A DNA stretch of 64,000 nucleotides from Paragorgia papillata (taxonomy: Eukaryota > Cnidaria > Anthozoa > Scleralcyonacea > Coralliidae). The notes beneath the pieces are model-generated. The model made no database searches and was not told the DNA's origin. It was given only the letters and a program-made list of their open reading frames with translations. The position numbers were made by a program, and so were the translations under genes. The stretch covers positions 4,216,001 through 4,280,000 of the forward strand of contig JAWNZC010000234.1 in NCBI GenBank assembly GCA_035771165.1. Reading direction: 5' to 3'. Shown piece by piece: positions 34,101-46,614 of the stretch (position 1 is the first letter of the stretch; each line of letters begins with the position of its first letter).

Positions 34101-35000
34101 ATTTTGCTGGCTTTGTAGCGCTGGCGACATGTGTTATTGATGGGAGAATATTATTCGTTTTAAGCATTCGAATCGCGAGGCTTTTAACTGGACGTATTCA
34201 CTTAAAGTATAACGGCAACTTTCACGTTTATATTCTTGTTTATATTGAGAGTTTGAAACAGTCTTCCATTTCATTATCCACTGTGAGGTTTACTGTGCTG
34301 CGTTGTTTTGACCAGTTCTCATGCGGCCAAAATTATGGTCAGTCATCCACGAACATGATAACTGATAAATATATTTTATATAAAATGCCAATTTTCAAGT
34401 TCATTTTAAAAAGGTTAGTCGATATCCGTACCTATTATATTTTAAACAATTGGCGAGGGACTATAATTTAATACGACGTGTTTTTTATTAATAGTCCGAA
34501 AAGCGAATAAGGTTGTTGCGTTTAAAACGATCGAAACTAAGAGATACGTAGCAAGTTAACTTGAACGGGGGTTTCTTTATCGGACAAGAAGTTTGTGACA
34601 GCAAAGAAGCAGAAAAATCAATAAGACTCGCCCGCTTTCTTGAAGTCTACTGAAAGTACGATTTCTTTAAGTAAACAACACAGCGCATTCAGAAATGCAG
34701 ACAGATGACAACAAAGGTTCAACATTTCACCTTTGCCTTATTAAATGTGTCCAGTGTCTTGCTATAGCATTATAGAATGATCTTGGTTTCAAATATTTTA
34801 CTATTTTAGTACTGTTTATTTTTGTTTATTTGTCGTTGATTAATACTATTGTTCGATATTTACTCGGGCTACCTATGGTAGAACGAGTCTAGTTTTCGGC
34901 TCTGGTTTTTTTGGGTGTCGCGATATGGAAATTGTGACGTCACAATATGGCAATTGTGAGCCTCCATAGCAGGCTTTCTGTTCTGGAGCAGAGGTTCTGG

Positions 35001-35780
35001 CAATCTCGTACCCAGAGCCTGCGATCCTTTTGGTCATTACCAAGGATCAGAGGCTCTGGGAAACTCCGATGAAACTTGTCATCTGATTGGTTAGTTTAAA
35101 AACAGTAAAATTTCAAATAATGTGCACGTCGCTAACTTGTTTAATCGATTTCTCGACGTTTTGTAACACATAATTATACACGATAGACCCAAAATACAAT
35201 TGAACACATGAAATAATTAAAAACAGCAAAAAGTTAGAACTATTATATAGTTTATACAAGTTAGAACTATTATTATTCTCCCGCTTCGTCGCCAAACAAA
35301 CGTCCATCGTCTGACTCGTCTCGTAATTCTTCGCAGTTCCGTCTCAGAACTTTAAAAATATATTAGAGAATACAAGGTCGATGTAGTTTAGCCAAAATTA
35401 CTGACAGAAAGTACAATTCCTTACCTGAGCGGCTGGCCGATCACTGCCGAGTGCCGACGGCGACGCGGGACATATAAAACACTCTCGTTAAATCGCCCAG
35501 TTGACGATTAAGAGAAAAGCTAAGAAAGACCATTTGTATTGTAGCGCTTTGTCAAGAGCTTTGTAAAACATACTGGGCCATTCTTTATCGGTAAACAAAT
35601 ATTTTCCTTGGTCTTCGAACAAGCTAAATATCGTCGATGACAGTAACAAATTATAGGGAACTGGGAACCAGAGGACTGGGAACAAAAACCCAATTTTGGG
35701 GTCTTTTTCATCGGAGTTTCCCAGAGCCTCCGTTCCTTGGTAATGACCAAAAGGATCGCAGGCTCTGGGTACGAGATTTG
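35001..35780. mobile_element. Mutator-like element, CAATCTCG family, perfect 9-bp TSD
   Basis: Inverted termini of about 75 bp begin CAATCTCGTACCCAGAGCC and end GGCTCTGGGTACGAGATTTG. AGGTTCTGG is duplicated at 34,992-35,000 and 35,781-35,789. The 780-bp body has only short frames. Long TIRs with a 9-bp duplication are typical of Mutator-like elements. The same termini occur on the 899-1,117 element. Confidence 0.85.
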
Positions 35781-35797
35781 AGGTTCTGGAGGAGAGG

Positions 35798-36814
35798 TAG
35801 ACTGTACCCAGTCCCTCCTGAAGACGGCGCGCGGGAGAGAAAAGGAGGGACTGTGGACATTGTCGTTGAAGTTGCGTTTGTCCTAGGCTCCGCCCAGTAA
35901 TTTTTTAAAATTTATTATATGTTAAAAATTCTCAATATTATTCGTTAGATTGAGTTTATAATTTCACTTAACGTAGAACCATGTAGTCCCATATAACGAA
36001 ATTATATATTTGTCAACATGATCGTTTGAATATGACGAAAATATTGATTCAAACAATGGATGTCGGATGTCTGTGAGAAAAAGTATGAGCGATCGAAGTC
36101 TGTCATATTCTCTATTTTTATTCGACAACTGAAATTATATTTCACTACTCAATGCGTCCTGGAGTTTTTGACTCTTTGAAATTTAATGAAACCGTTATAA
36201 TTTTGTAACAAAAATGTTTCCAGTACCTTGCGGTTTATTTTGATATGAAATTTGTTAGACGTTACGCGGTGTTTACGTTCGTCGAGACAAAAGTTCGTTA
36301 CGTTGTCCCTTGGCGAAATCAGAAATGTATTATCTGGTATCAGATAAAAGTCGCTGTATATTACAAGTTGAAATGGTCAGCAAATCGAAGTAGGTTGACT
36401 TCAAGTAGTACACAAACCGTATATACAACCACAACCAGACAGGACCGTTCGTGTTCTCGGATCCGTTCTCGCCCTGTTGATTTCAGCTAACCTGTCGAGA
36501 GGACACAATTTATACGAAGAACACTTTTCCTTTCAACTAAGAAATAATTGCCAACCTATTAATTCGTGTTGTAAAATTAAAACAAATATCACAGCGATAA
36601 TGCGATATATAGATCGTAGTCGTAGATCTGTAAAGTGTAAAAGACGATTGATTATTCTTGAATTTTAATTAGGCTTGACCTGTCAATCAACTATTTCAGC
36701 CAATGGGAATTTTGCGTTTGTCAGAGCACGGGAAATGCAACTTCAACGACATTGTCCACAGTCCCTCCTTTTCTCTCCCGCGCGCCGTCTTCAGGAGGGA
36801 CTGAGTACAGTCTA
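35798..36814. mobile_element. Mutator-like element, TAGACTGTAC family, perfect 9-bp TSD
   Basis: TIRs of about 80 bp: TAGACTGTACCCAGTCCCTC at the left and the inverse GAGGGACTGAGTACAGTCTA at the right. GAGGAGAGG is duplicated at 35,789-35,797 and 36,815-36,823. 1,017 bp, no transposase recognised. Its target duplication overlaps by one base the right target duplication of the element at 35,001-35,780. Confidence 0.87.
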
Positions 36815-37277
36815 GAGGAGAGGGTACACGCCTCCCTTAATCCCTACCCCTCTCAACCCTCGCTCTCCCCCAGAACAGAACGATATATAGCATGAGCAGT
36901 GCTGTTGATAATGCTGAACATTGCGGCCTTTAAAATGAAAGACTTCAGATATTGTTATGTGAGATCATATCTGTGAACACCATCTAAACAGTTTATTAAC
37001 AATAACTAAAATAATAAAGTGTAATATGTACACAAAATGTCACAATACCATACATATAGTTCGAGATATAGTTAAAGCAATGTCATGATGGCTTTCTGTA
37101 TGTGAATTCTATGTTGTCCCAATCCAGGTTGTCCATGCATGTAAGTTTATAATAGTAGTCAATAAAAAATTGTTCTTTGTAAAACAAGTGAGTGCGCTTT
37201 CTAAATAGCTTTCTAACATGTCCTCCTCCGGATCCACCAATCTCATTCTCCACATCGCTATGCCCATTGCCCATGCC

Positions 37278-37314
37278 CAGTAGCCCGAGTTAACGCCTAG
37301 CGGGCGTCTTGTTT
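37278..37314 (+). repeat. SINE-like tail
   Basis: CAGTAGCCCGAGTTAACGCC then a hairpin-closing GGGCGTCTTGTTT. With the head at 34,860 it may bound one element into which 35,001-35,780 and 35,798-36,814 were inserted. Confidence 0.5.
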
Positions 37315-38590
37315 AATATACCGTTTGCCGAATGGAAGAGCGGCAACAGTTTTCGTAGTGGCGTATTCATATTCATGATCAAGCGACGAAAGATCAAATT
37401 TGCGGAGTAACTGGAGTTTATATAAATAGAAAAATGATAATAAGATATCGATTAATCGACTATATATTGTATAATTTAAGCACCCAGGTTGACGATTATT
37501 AAACGAATGGGAACATCAAAAACTTTCTTCATTGTAAACTTAAACAAACACAGCGATTTATTATAAAGTAAAAACAATAGCTGTCAAAACAACTTGTTTC
37601 AATTTTAAAATCGTATCACCGGTTTAACGATTCATTTCAAAATCTAATACCAGAAAACAAAACAAGATACGTATACATGCATTTCTTAGACTATTCCAGA
37701 GGCGAGGTCAAGCATTGATATGCAGGGGACACTCCCACAGTCGAAAATTTTGATAGACGACACGTGACCAGCGTGTAACCAGGGTCTTTCCACAGTGAGG
37801 GGAGAGGGGGAGCGGAGGTAAGACCCTGGGTACGAGGTTGAATTTTCTCAGGCGCTATTCTATAGGATTTCTCCAAATTAACATATGTTGTACAGAATTT
37901 CATGCTCTTTTATCTAGTATAAGTCTCCAGAGTGGCATGGATCCATGAACGACGCAGGCAAGCTTTAAACAAATTGCGGCCCGGCGTTATTAATACGACT
38001 GATGGGGGTTGTGTTGCATATTTCATATTACATCAGATAGAAACAAACGTTTCTCAGCCGCTATTCTATACGATTTTTTAAAATTTACATATGTTGTACA
38101 GAATTTCATGCTCTTTTTTTATTTAAGAGGTTGTTCTCGACCATCGCTTTTTTTATTTATTTTTTATTTTATTATATTTGCCCATATGTAATTATGATAT
38201 ATATTTATTTTACATGTGCTTTTTTTAGTATTGTATACGGCTAGGGGCCTACTAGAAATCTGTAAAGACTTTTAATTAAGACCCCTAGTTAAACAATATG
38301 TTTAAATCTACACCGGTATTTTCTAATTACAGTCATATAGTTTATTTAAAAGAAGAGAAAAGTAAAGGAAATTTTATCTATATTTACAATTGAAAGAGAA
38401 GTTAGAAAAGAAAGTTAAAGAAGATTAAGAAGCATACTGTATATATAAATTATGACCTACTGTACTAAAATCTGCAATGCAAATTGCAATTTAAAGCATA
38501 TTATTTTGCTAGAATTTGAACAAACAAAACTATTTGAATAGAAAATAGATACTAAGGAAACTGTGTTATATATTACATTGTGCAATTGAT
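37315..38590. other. No gene seen
   Basis: AT-rich. At 37,755-37,843 a short repeat (ACCAGGGTCTTTCC ... GGTAAGACCCTGGGTACGAG) is the inverse of one at 32,908-32,978. At 37,858-37,900 and 38,056-38,120 there is a direct duplication of TTTACATATGTTGTACAGAATTTC-like sequence. Nothing else recognised. Confidence 0.55.
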
Positions 38591-38765
38591 TAATTACGTT
38601 GTATTTGTAAGAAATGTTTTCAGTTTGCTTTTTAAAGATGTTATAGGATTTTATATTTTTTAAGTTAGGTTCCAGACCATTCCAAATATCGACTCCTTTG
38701 TTAGAAAGAGTATGTTTTACATAATCCGTTCTTTTATAAGACTTATGAAGTCGTGCTGCATTTCT

Positions 38766-40718
38766 TACGGAAGCCCAGACGCGACAACATGAAATGTGTT
38801 TTTAACTTTTGTATTTTTAACTTTTGTATTTTTAACTTTTGTATTTTTGTGTTTTGTATTTTTAACTTTTGTATTTTTAACTTTTGTATTTTTTAATTTA
38901 TGCATTTTTTAATTTTTGTGTTTTGTATTTTGCAATTCAGCGGCATCAGTTTATTTATGCGAAAGCAATTTAAAACGTATTTCGTGTCGGCATAATTCAG
39001 TAACACAATAACAAAATAAGGCGAAGACATTGCTGAACCAGAAAACGCTGCCGGTTTGCCTTGCTTCAGTTCGGATCAGCGCGTTCAGATCAATCAATAT
39101 ATAGTCTTATGACGTGCGAGAAAAGCAACCACGAGTGAATGTAAAATTACGCCACCCAGCAAAAATTATTCGGGCCAGAAAGTAAACAATCGATCTGGAA
39201 TAAACCGACATCGCACGTGCACAGAAATCATGATCAGTTATGGCAGAACACCGTTTAGAAACTATATTCAATTATCTGACCAGCGACGTACGTTTTGGGT
39301 CAAGGGTCGGAGTAGCTAACGTAACGTAACGGAACGGAATCGTTCCTCTATGAACGAGACATCAACGAGACAACCAGACGATTTTATTACTCGTACGTCA
39401 AGTAGAGAATCCTTCGTCACTCAGAAGACCAGACAGATCGAAATGTTTCAGTATATCATCCATACAGGTAATGTTACTTCGTCAGCTCTGTTCCGTCAGT
39501 AAGAAGTTAAAAATGTAAAAGTTAAAAATACAAAAGTTAAAAATGTAGAAATTAAAAATGTAAAAGTTAAAAATACAAAAGTTAAAAATGTAAAAGTTAA
39601 AATTTAAAAGTTAAAAATGTAAAAGTTAAAAATACAAAACTTAAAAATGTAAAAGTTAAAAATGTAAAAGTTAAACATTTTTTACCAGCACTTTGACCAG
39701 CTTTTTAACTACACTGTTTTACTTCCAGTTAGCCTTTTGTGAGAATTTAACTTTTACATTTTTAACTCTGGTATTTTTAACTTTTACATTTTTAACTTTT
39801 ACATTTTTAACTTTTGTATTTTTAACTTTTACATTTTTATCTTTTACATTTTTAACTTTTACATTTTTAGCTTTTACATTTTCAACTTTTGTATTTTTAA
39901 CTTTTACATTTTTAACTTTTACATTTTTAACTTTTGTATTTTTAACCAGTTACATTTTTAACTTCTTACTGACGGAACATGCAGAGCTGACGAATTAAAA
40001 TTACCTGTATGGATGATATACTGAAACATTTCGATCTGTCTGGTCTGCTGAGTGACGAAGGATTCTCTACTTGACGAGTAATAAAATCGTCTCGTTGTTT
40101 CGTTGATGTCTCGTTCATAGAGGAACGATTCCATTACGTTACGTTAGCTACTCCGATCCTTGACCCAAAACGTACGTCGCTGGTCAGATAATTGAAGATA
40201 GTTTCTACACGGTGTTCTGCCATAACTGATCATGATTTCTGTACACGTGCGATGTCGGTTTATTCCAGATCAGTTGTTTACTTTCTGGCCCGAATATTTT
40301 TTGCTGGGTGTCGTAATTTTACATTCACTTGCGCCTGCTTTTCTCGCACGTCATAAGACTATATAATGATTGATCTGAACGCGCTGATCCGAACTTAAGC
40401 AAGGCAAACCGGCAGCGTTTTCTGGTTCACAACAGAGTGTTTGACAGAATTGCAATGTCTTCGTCTTATTTTGTTATTGTGTTACTGAATTATGCCGACA
40501 CGAAATACGTTTTAAATTGCTTTCGCATAAATAAACTGATGCCGCCGAATTGCAAAATACAAAACACAAAAATTAAAAAGTTAAAAAATAAAAAATACAA
40601 AAGTTAAAAATACAAAAGTTAAAAATACAAAAGTAAAAAATACAAAACACAAAAATACAAAAGTTAAAAATACAAAAGTTAAAAACACATTTCATGTTGT
40701 CGCGTCCGGGCTTCCGTA
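38766..40718. mobile_element. Giant foldback element inserted in the LINE
   Basis: Two arms of about 950 bp form a near-palindrome: TACGGAAGCCCAGACGCGAC at the left, and the inverse ending CGCGTCCGGGCTTCCGTA at the right. The 6-bp flanks ATTTCT match (38,760-38,765; 40,719-40,724). Arms carry tandem TTTTTAACTTTTGTA repeats at the outer edge and AAAAATGTAAAAGTT repeats near the centre, around a non-repeated block of about 500 bp (39,000-39,500 and its mirror). No transposase; superfamily undetermined. Confidence 0.88.
39504..39965. repeat. Tandem 15-bp repeats at the foldback centre
   Basis: AAAAATGTAAAAGTT / AAAAATACAAAAGTT units (39,504-39,676), then their inverse (39,748-39,965) after a short spacer. 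The open frame here (FLTFTFLTF...) is repeat translation, not a gene. Confidence 0.9.
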
Positions 40719-41082
40719 ATTTCTTGTATTATATTGATGAATTTTATTATTTGTTCCAAAATAATTTGTGAAAACTTCTGGTAAATTTTGAACATAATGA
40801 TATCGAAACATAAATAAACTAGTCAAATAATCATTAATTTTATAAATGTATAATATTTTTAAGTCTCTAAAAATTGGTTCACTATGTTCCAAATAAGACT
40901 TAAATGTCATTAGGCGTACAATTCTTTTTTGAATATTCATTCATTTATGAATTCGTTTTTTGTACGTATTACCCCATATTAAATTGCCGTAGATTAGATA
41001 TGGATAGACTAATGCATAATAAATTAGTTTAAGATAATTCAAATTTGTAAAATGTCGTATTTTGGCAATCACCCCAGTAGAT

Positions 41083-42457
41083 TTAATCAACTTTCTTTGA
41101 TATTAAATCTAAGTGGTCATTCCATGTCAAACATTCATCAATAATAATACCTAAAAATGTTGTACTTCTAACTTGTTTAATGTTTTCATTGTTTATTGAA
41201 ATTTCTATCTTTTGTTTTGTTTTTTTCTTACAAGATCTAAATAAAATAAACTTTGTTTTTGAAGTATTAATGGACAGCTTATTGGTATTTAACCAATCAG
41301 CTATTTTATTAATTTCTATTTGTATAGTTCTATTTAGAGTTTTAAGGCAGTTGCTACAATAAAATATATTTGTGTCATCTGCAAATAATATAATTGAAAT
41401 TATTTTTCTGCAATTTTGGATATCGTTTATGTATAGAAGAAATAGAAGTGGTCCTAAAATTGATCCTTGAGGAACACCACTTGTAATTGTCATTTCTTTT
41501 TATCTTACTTGGTTGTACTTTACAATTTGTTCTCTATTCATTAAATAATTTTCAAACCATTTTTGAGATATCCCTCTTATACCATAATGTTCTAACTTTT
41601 TAATCAGAATCTTGTGATTATTTGTGTAAAATGCTTTTGACAAGTCAAGGAAAATACCAATTGTGTATTCTCCTTTATCTATCGCTTTTGTAATTTTATC
41701 AGCAAGGTCAATAATTGCAAGTTCAGTTGATCTGTTTTGTCTAAAACCATATTGATGCTAAGTTTTTTTCAATTAATTTAATTAGCCTCTTATAATACAT
41801 AAGTCTTTCTTAAATAGTTTTTAAATTCGTTATTTTCATTTGTTTTAAAAATAGGCGTTACCAAGGCTATTTTTAATTCATCAGGGATAATTCCACGAAG
41901 TAATGTCAAATTAAATATATGTGTAAGTGGTTCAGAAATTTCCTTTTTAATTAGTTTTATTATTCTAGGACTAATGTTTCATATCCAGGACTTTTATTTT
42001 GATTCATATTAGTTATTTCAATTTCAACTTCATTTTTAGTAATTGGTTCTAGGAACATGCTATCCTGGCAGTTATTAGTAAGATATTTATCAAATGTTTT
42101 TCCTGTATTATTAGTAATTTTTTTGGCTAGCTCAGGTCCAATGTTTATAAAATATTTATTTAATTTATTAGCTATTTTTGTTGGATCATTTATTATCTCT
42201 GTAAGATTATTTCCAACAAATTATTTTGGTAGTCCCTTATTTGTTTTTTGTTTATTCATAATTTCATTCAGTGTTTTCCATACCATCCTCGTATCATGTT
42301 TGTATCTTATGAGCTGTTCTTCATAGTACGTTTTTTTTGCTATGTTTATTAAATTATTTAATTTATTTTTATACTTCTTGTATTTGTTTCCATTTCTTTC
42401 ATTTGTGTTTTTTAAGTAAGTTTTATAAAGTTTGTTTTTCGTCATTACTGATTTCAA
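41083..42457 (-). pseudogene. LINE ORF2 reverse transcriptase, broken
   Basis: The best frame (41,493-41,083) holds SGVPQGSILGPLLFLLYIND, then the catalytic IILFADDTNIFY, the LNTNKLSINTSKTKFILF block and TTFLGIIIDECLTWNDHL: RT motifs B, C, D and E in order. Farther 5' there are remnants such as LEHYGIRGISQKWFENYL (about 41,590) and the KRY-rich linker of 42,457-42,221. Several frame changes and a stop before the PQG block show it is inactive, yet sequence decay is modest. Confidence 0.82.
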
Positions 42458-42596
42458 AATACATTTGGTTATCCATGGACTTTTATTTTTGTCGATATTT
42501 CTCTTTATTAGTTTTTGTTTTAATGGAAAGTTTGTCTCATAAGCTGTTGAATATAATTTGGAAAATTCATTGAAGGACTCTGAGGGATTTTCATTA

Positions 42597-43631
42597 TTAA
42601 ATACATTTTGCCATGATGTTTTTTATTGTATTTGTAAATGAGTTAATATTTGAGTCATTAATTATCCTTTTATAGGTTAATTTAGTTTGTTTGGTGTTTT
42701 CTTTGTGAGTGTTTAAATCACACATGTGTACCATTGGTAAGTGATCGGAGATATCACTGAAAATAATTCCGTTTGTACTGGATTCTATTTTTTCTACATG
42801 ATTAGTAAAAATATTATCAATTAGTTTTGCACTATGTTGAGTAATTCTTGTTGGTTTTGTTATAAGTGGAATGTACGACGATGTGAAAAGTTGTTCAGAA
42901 AATCTATTAGCGTAATCACAAGATTCAGCTGATTTAAGTAGATCAATGTTAAAATCTCCCATCAAATACCACATTTTGTTTTCGTTATCAATTTTGTCTA
43001 GTATTACATTCATTGCATTTTCAAACATTTCAATTTTATTATTTGGCGGTCTGTATATTACTCCTATTATTATATTTTTACCAATATGTGTGTTAATTTC
43101 AATAAAAATGCTTTCAATTGAATCCTCAGTAATAGTGTTTAAATCTGTGCGAGTCTTATATTGCATTTGCTTTGTTACATATATACCTACCCCTCCACCT
43201 TTTTTATTGGATCTATTTGAACTTATGTAATCATACTCTTCGAGTTTAAAGTTGTCATTGTTGCTATCGTTCAGCCAAGTTTCTGTTAATCCTATTATTT
43301 GGAAGGGGTTTTTTAATGAATTAAGTAATTGCTTAAAAGAATCAAATTTATTTGATATACTTCTAATGTTTAAATGTAACAATGAAAAATAATTTACTGT
43401 GTTTTTTTTTCTGATCTGATCTTTAAATTCGTTTGGTAGATAATAATTGCAGTTTATTTTGTCCGCATTATAAATACATTCATCCGGATTTTCACTGTTT
43501 CCGCATAAAGCTGTACCATTTATACACGATTGAAAAGGGTTAAACTTCAATTGGTTTAGTCTATCCATATCACTCGGGATAATATTTTTTTGGTTTATAA
43601 TTGTTAATTCTGAATCATCTAGTGTCAACAA
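42597..43631 (-). pseudogene. LINE ORF2 N-terminus: APE-type endonuclease
   Basis: A 344-codon open frame with LLHLNIRSISNKFDSFKQLL (the N-terminal asparagine motif), IIGLTETWLNDS (catalytic Glu), GVIYRPPNN, WYLMGDFNIDLL (catalytic Asp-Asn), and SDISDHLPMV (the SDH motif). These are the conserved blocks of apurinic-like endonucleases, which nick the target DNA for target-primed reverse transcription. A cysteine-containing N-terminal segment precedes the domain. The frame breaks at 42,597, so the protein as it stands is truncated before the RT. Confidence 0.88.
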
Positions 43632-43641
43632 CTCATTTAGT

Positions 43642-43680
43642 CAAACAAGACGCCTCGTCAGGCGTTCACTCGGGCTACTG
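43642..43680 (-). repeat. SINE-like tail next to the LINE 5' end
   Basis: On the minus strand CAGTAGCCCGAGTGAACGCC then GGCGTCTTGTTTG. The same motif occurs at 6,454, 9,297, 30,372 and 37,278. Confidence 0.6.
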
Positions 43681-43849
43681 CAAAATCACCGTGCTATATA
43701 TATATAGTAGGTGAAGGTGTTTTGCAATCATATACATGCGCAGGTTGTCACATACAGTGCTAAGATCTAAAGTTTATTAAACAGATTGGTCACAGACAAA
43801 AGTCAAAACACAATCCAATTCTCCGATAGAAAACACAATTTGCAATAAC

Positions 43850-44300
43850 AAAACACGATTTCCTGTATTTATTAACGTATTTTCACACATGTACACAGCG
43901 TTCATATGTCGAGTCTCTTCAGGTATTAAATATCAAGACAACTATTAACGGCGTGTGCGATTGTAAGTGTATGATAATATCAAGATACTTGCCAGCGACA
44001 TTACTGACCAATAACTATGTCTGTGAACACACAGAACACATCCGAGCAGAGTGATCAGACATCAGGAAAGCAAAGAAAGAAAGTATTATTTCCACACATG
44101 TACAGCGTTCAATATGTCAAATCTCTTCGCCTTATTACACAGCTTCATGTTTACCTAGAAAGTGTCGCCTGCAAGTTCACTTAATGAACGGCGTACGTGT
44201 GCGATTGTAAGCGTATATAATAATATCAAGATACTTGCCAGCGACATCACTGCCCAATAACTGTGTCTGTGAACATAACACGAATCGTCGGACGATGACC
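43850..44300. repeat. Local direct duplication, ~235-bp period
   Basis: Blocks such as CACACATGTACA-CAGCGTTC, GCGATTGTAAG and ATCAAGATACTTGCCAGCGA occur in the same order at 43,890-44,030 and 44,093-44,275. No coding frame. Confidence 0.65.
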
Positions 44301-44689
44301 ATTCTCTCTTCGCGCAAATCATACTTCGCGAGCCAAAATGTGTTATCCTGTACTAGCTTCATAGGGATGACACCTAACTGGCTAGTTAATAAATACTTTG
44401 GTTAGGCATTGGTACAATTACCATTTTTAATATGTAAAAAATAAATACGTTTTAATAGCTGGAGTTCAATTATACCCGCAAGCTTGACCGATCTCGTCAT
44501 AAACCTATATTATATCCTGTCACCGTAATGCTATGGTAAACCATCACAGTTATTTAAGTAAAACAGTTGATCTTAATTTTGCATTTTACTACCGGTAGTT
44601 TACTGCATTTCGGAACTGTGTCAGATTAACAGAGTGAAGGATAGTTTTGACAAAGAAACGCTTGGCCTAATCATCTCATCTCTTGTCAT

Positions 44690-45100
44690 CAGTAAGCTTT
44701 TTTACTGTTCCTCAATGTGGTCAAATACATCTGCCATAAATATTAGCAAACTCCAAGCCGTACAGAACTTTGCAGGATAATCACAAATACAAGAAAGTAT
44801 GATCACATCACTCCTGCGCTACGCCAGTAGTGAACAACTGCTGCTCAGAGACTCAATTATGACCTACAAATGTATTAACTCGCTCGCTCCACCATATTTA
44901 AGTAACAAATTTAGTAAATGCTCTTCAATACTCACAACCGACTCACACGTAATCAAGATAGTGTACAAATTCCTCTTTACCGAACTGCTTCTGGGCAACA
45001 ATCGTTTCACTACAGAGCTGTAAAACTTTGGAATAGTTTATAAGATAACATTAAACTGGCAACATCTCTCAGTCACTTTAAGAAGTTAATTTTATTTTAA
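44690..45100 (+). pseudogene. LINE C-terminal fragment
   Basis: The plus strand reads SKLQAVQNFAG, then LLRYASSEQLLLRDSIMTYK with CINSLAPPYLSNKFSKC, then AVKLWNSL and SLSHFKKLILF before the stop. This is the usual C-terminal region after the RT in CR1/L2-type LINEs (Y-K-x-x-N-x-L-A-P-P-Y-L; K-x-W-N-x-L). Frame changes are present. Its sequence differs from the 38.6-43.6 kb LINE. Confidence 0.68.
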
Positions 45101-45570
45101 AATTTTATACAATTTTATTAATAGCCAGTAATTAATATTTTAAGCTGTATATATTTATATATTTGATTTTATAAATATTCATATTTTACATTATAAATTT
45201 TAAACTGTACCATTACATTGAAAAGCCCAGTTGGGAATTGCTCAATAAAGTATGTAAGTATGTATGTAAGTGTTTCCATTTTCCAAACAGACGTGGTGCT
45301 ATTTTATGTCATATCAAAAGTATCAAATACACGGACGTATGATATTTAGGAAAATACCACATTTTAGTATAAATACCCTTAGTAAATTTAATACAGGTGT
45401 CATTAGCCAATCGTGCTCAGAAATGAAGAAAATTGATTGAAATGTTATTAAACTTTGACAGTATAAAAAATAAACATTAGTTAGAAAGAAATACGTTAGT
45501 GAGAAAAAACGTTTTTAATTTCTTCACTAAAACAAGGTAACCAATAAATAAATTACAAATAAAAATTTAC

Positions 45571-45894
45571 CTGTTACATTACATCGTACACCAGCATCTT
45601 CATTGTGTCTACAATTATGGTTTCCCCATCCAGGATGACTACAGTCGGCTAACTGTTGTTCATTTCCTACGCAAGCAACGTCGTCAAGCCATATTGTTCC
45701 AGTACCATCTGGAACTTTACCACCTTGAAAAGCTTCTACAGCTCCTACAAAGCCAAGTTGTCGACAAACCACTTTAGCATCGTTCAAGTCCCAGTTGTCA
45801 TCACAAACTGTTCCCCATATTCCTTGGTGAAATATTTCAACACGCCCACTGCCATTATTGATAAATGGTCCTTGCAATCGAATAGTAGTAGTAC
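45571..45894 (-). CDS. SRCR-domain exon 2 of 4
   Basis: A 324-bp phase 1-1 exon with a canonical donor |GTAAAT and acceptor TTTGTAG|. It encodes [58 protein letters not shown] and [12 protein letters not shown]; six cysteines, group A. It is the best-preserved SRCR exon. The surrounding intron (to about 46,530) is paralogous to that around 28,717-29,037, so exon and intron were duplicated together. Confidence 0.87.
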
Positions 45895-46614
45895 CTACAA
45901 AATATAAATGATATATATTATGTTTCTTCTAATAAGAAAATATTTTTAAAATTTTAATTTAAAGAAGCTAATCAAATAATTTTAATAAAAGTAAATAAAA
46001 ATATTGCTTCTACAAAATATATTTTTGCTATTTCGATAAGCCCCCATTACTTCCGTAGGCCCTAAACACATGCAGTGCCTTGTGAATAATCCGGCCCTGG
46101 CAGCATCTTGATCATGAGTAGAAGGTAATTTGTCAAACCGGCGAAGAAACTGGCCAAAAAGTTAAGCTAATGTAAAAATACAGGGCATCCGTTTTCAGTA
46201 ATTACGAACATTTAGTAACAATACTGTTCGAGTTTCCCTGTTTATATCTTGTCACTGTTAATTTTATTTTCTATTTTGTCACTTTAAAAAGGAAACGCAA
46301 CATAAATATTTTTTCTTTCATTACATTAGTCTATACGATAGTGAAAAGTCACTGACAAAATTTCGACAGAAAATAATTTAACGTTTTGGAGATATTAAGT
46401 TTTTTTTAATTGGAAATCTTTAATTCAAAATGGTGCATTGTTGGAAATGCCTTTGGAAAATATCAGTTCTGACGTCATAAGTGACATTACACCAAACTTG
46501 TCATCAAAATATGCTTTGTAGACACTTCTTTTTATTAAAAAATTTAAAAAAGATATCTTAAATTTCTTCTCTCAGACAAGGTAAACAATATATAAATTAC
46601 ACATAAAAATTTGC

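Larger units (their letters stand above)
38590..43635 (-). mobile_element. CR1/L2-like LINE, interrupted by a foldback element
   Basis: One minus-strand element: endonuclease (43,631-42,597), reverse transcriptase (about 42,457-41,083), C-terminal tail (40,940-40,725, continuing at 38,759-38,590 across the insertion). Removing the 1,953-bp insertion and one 6-bp duplication makes the tail collinear, from HQYNTRN to AARLHKSYK. Its 5' edge is the short repeat at 43,642-43,680; the 3' end was not determined. It lies in an intron of the SRCR-FNIII locus on the same strand. Confidence 0.85.

Noticed and set aside
34007..34160. Poly-proline and poly-glycine frames
   Set aside because: Translation of C and G runs within a hAT-type MITE.
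33946..34167. Promoter or G-quadruplex regulatory site
   Set aside because: Runs lie inside a mobile element with exact ends, so no regulatory role is supported by the sequence.
39693..39998. 101-codon frame of FLTFTFLTF repeats, membrane-protein-like
   Set aside because: Tandem TTTTTAACTTTTACA repeats in the foldback centre; mirrored on the other strand.
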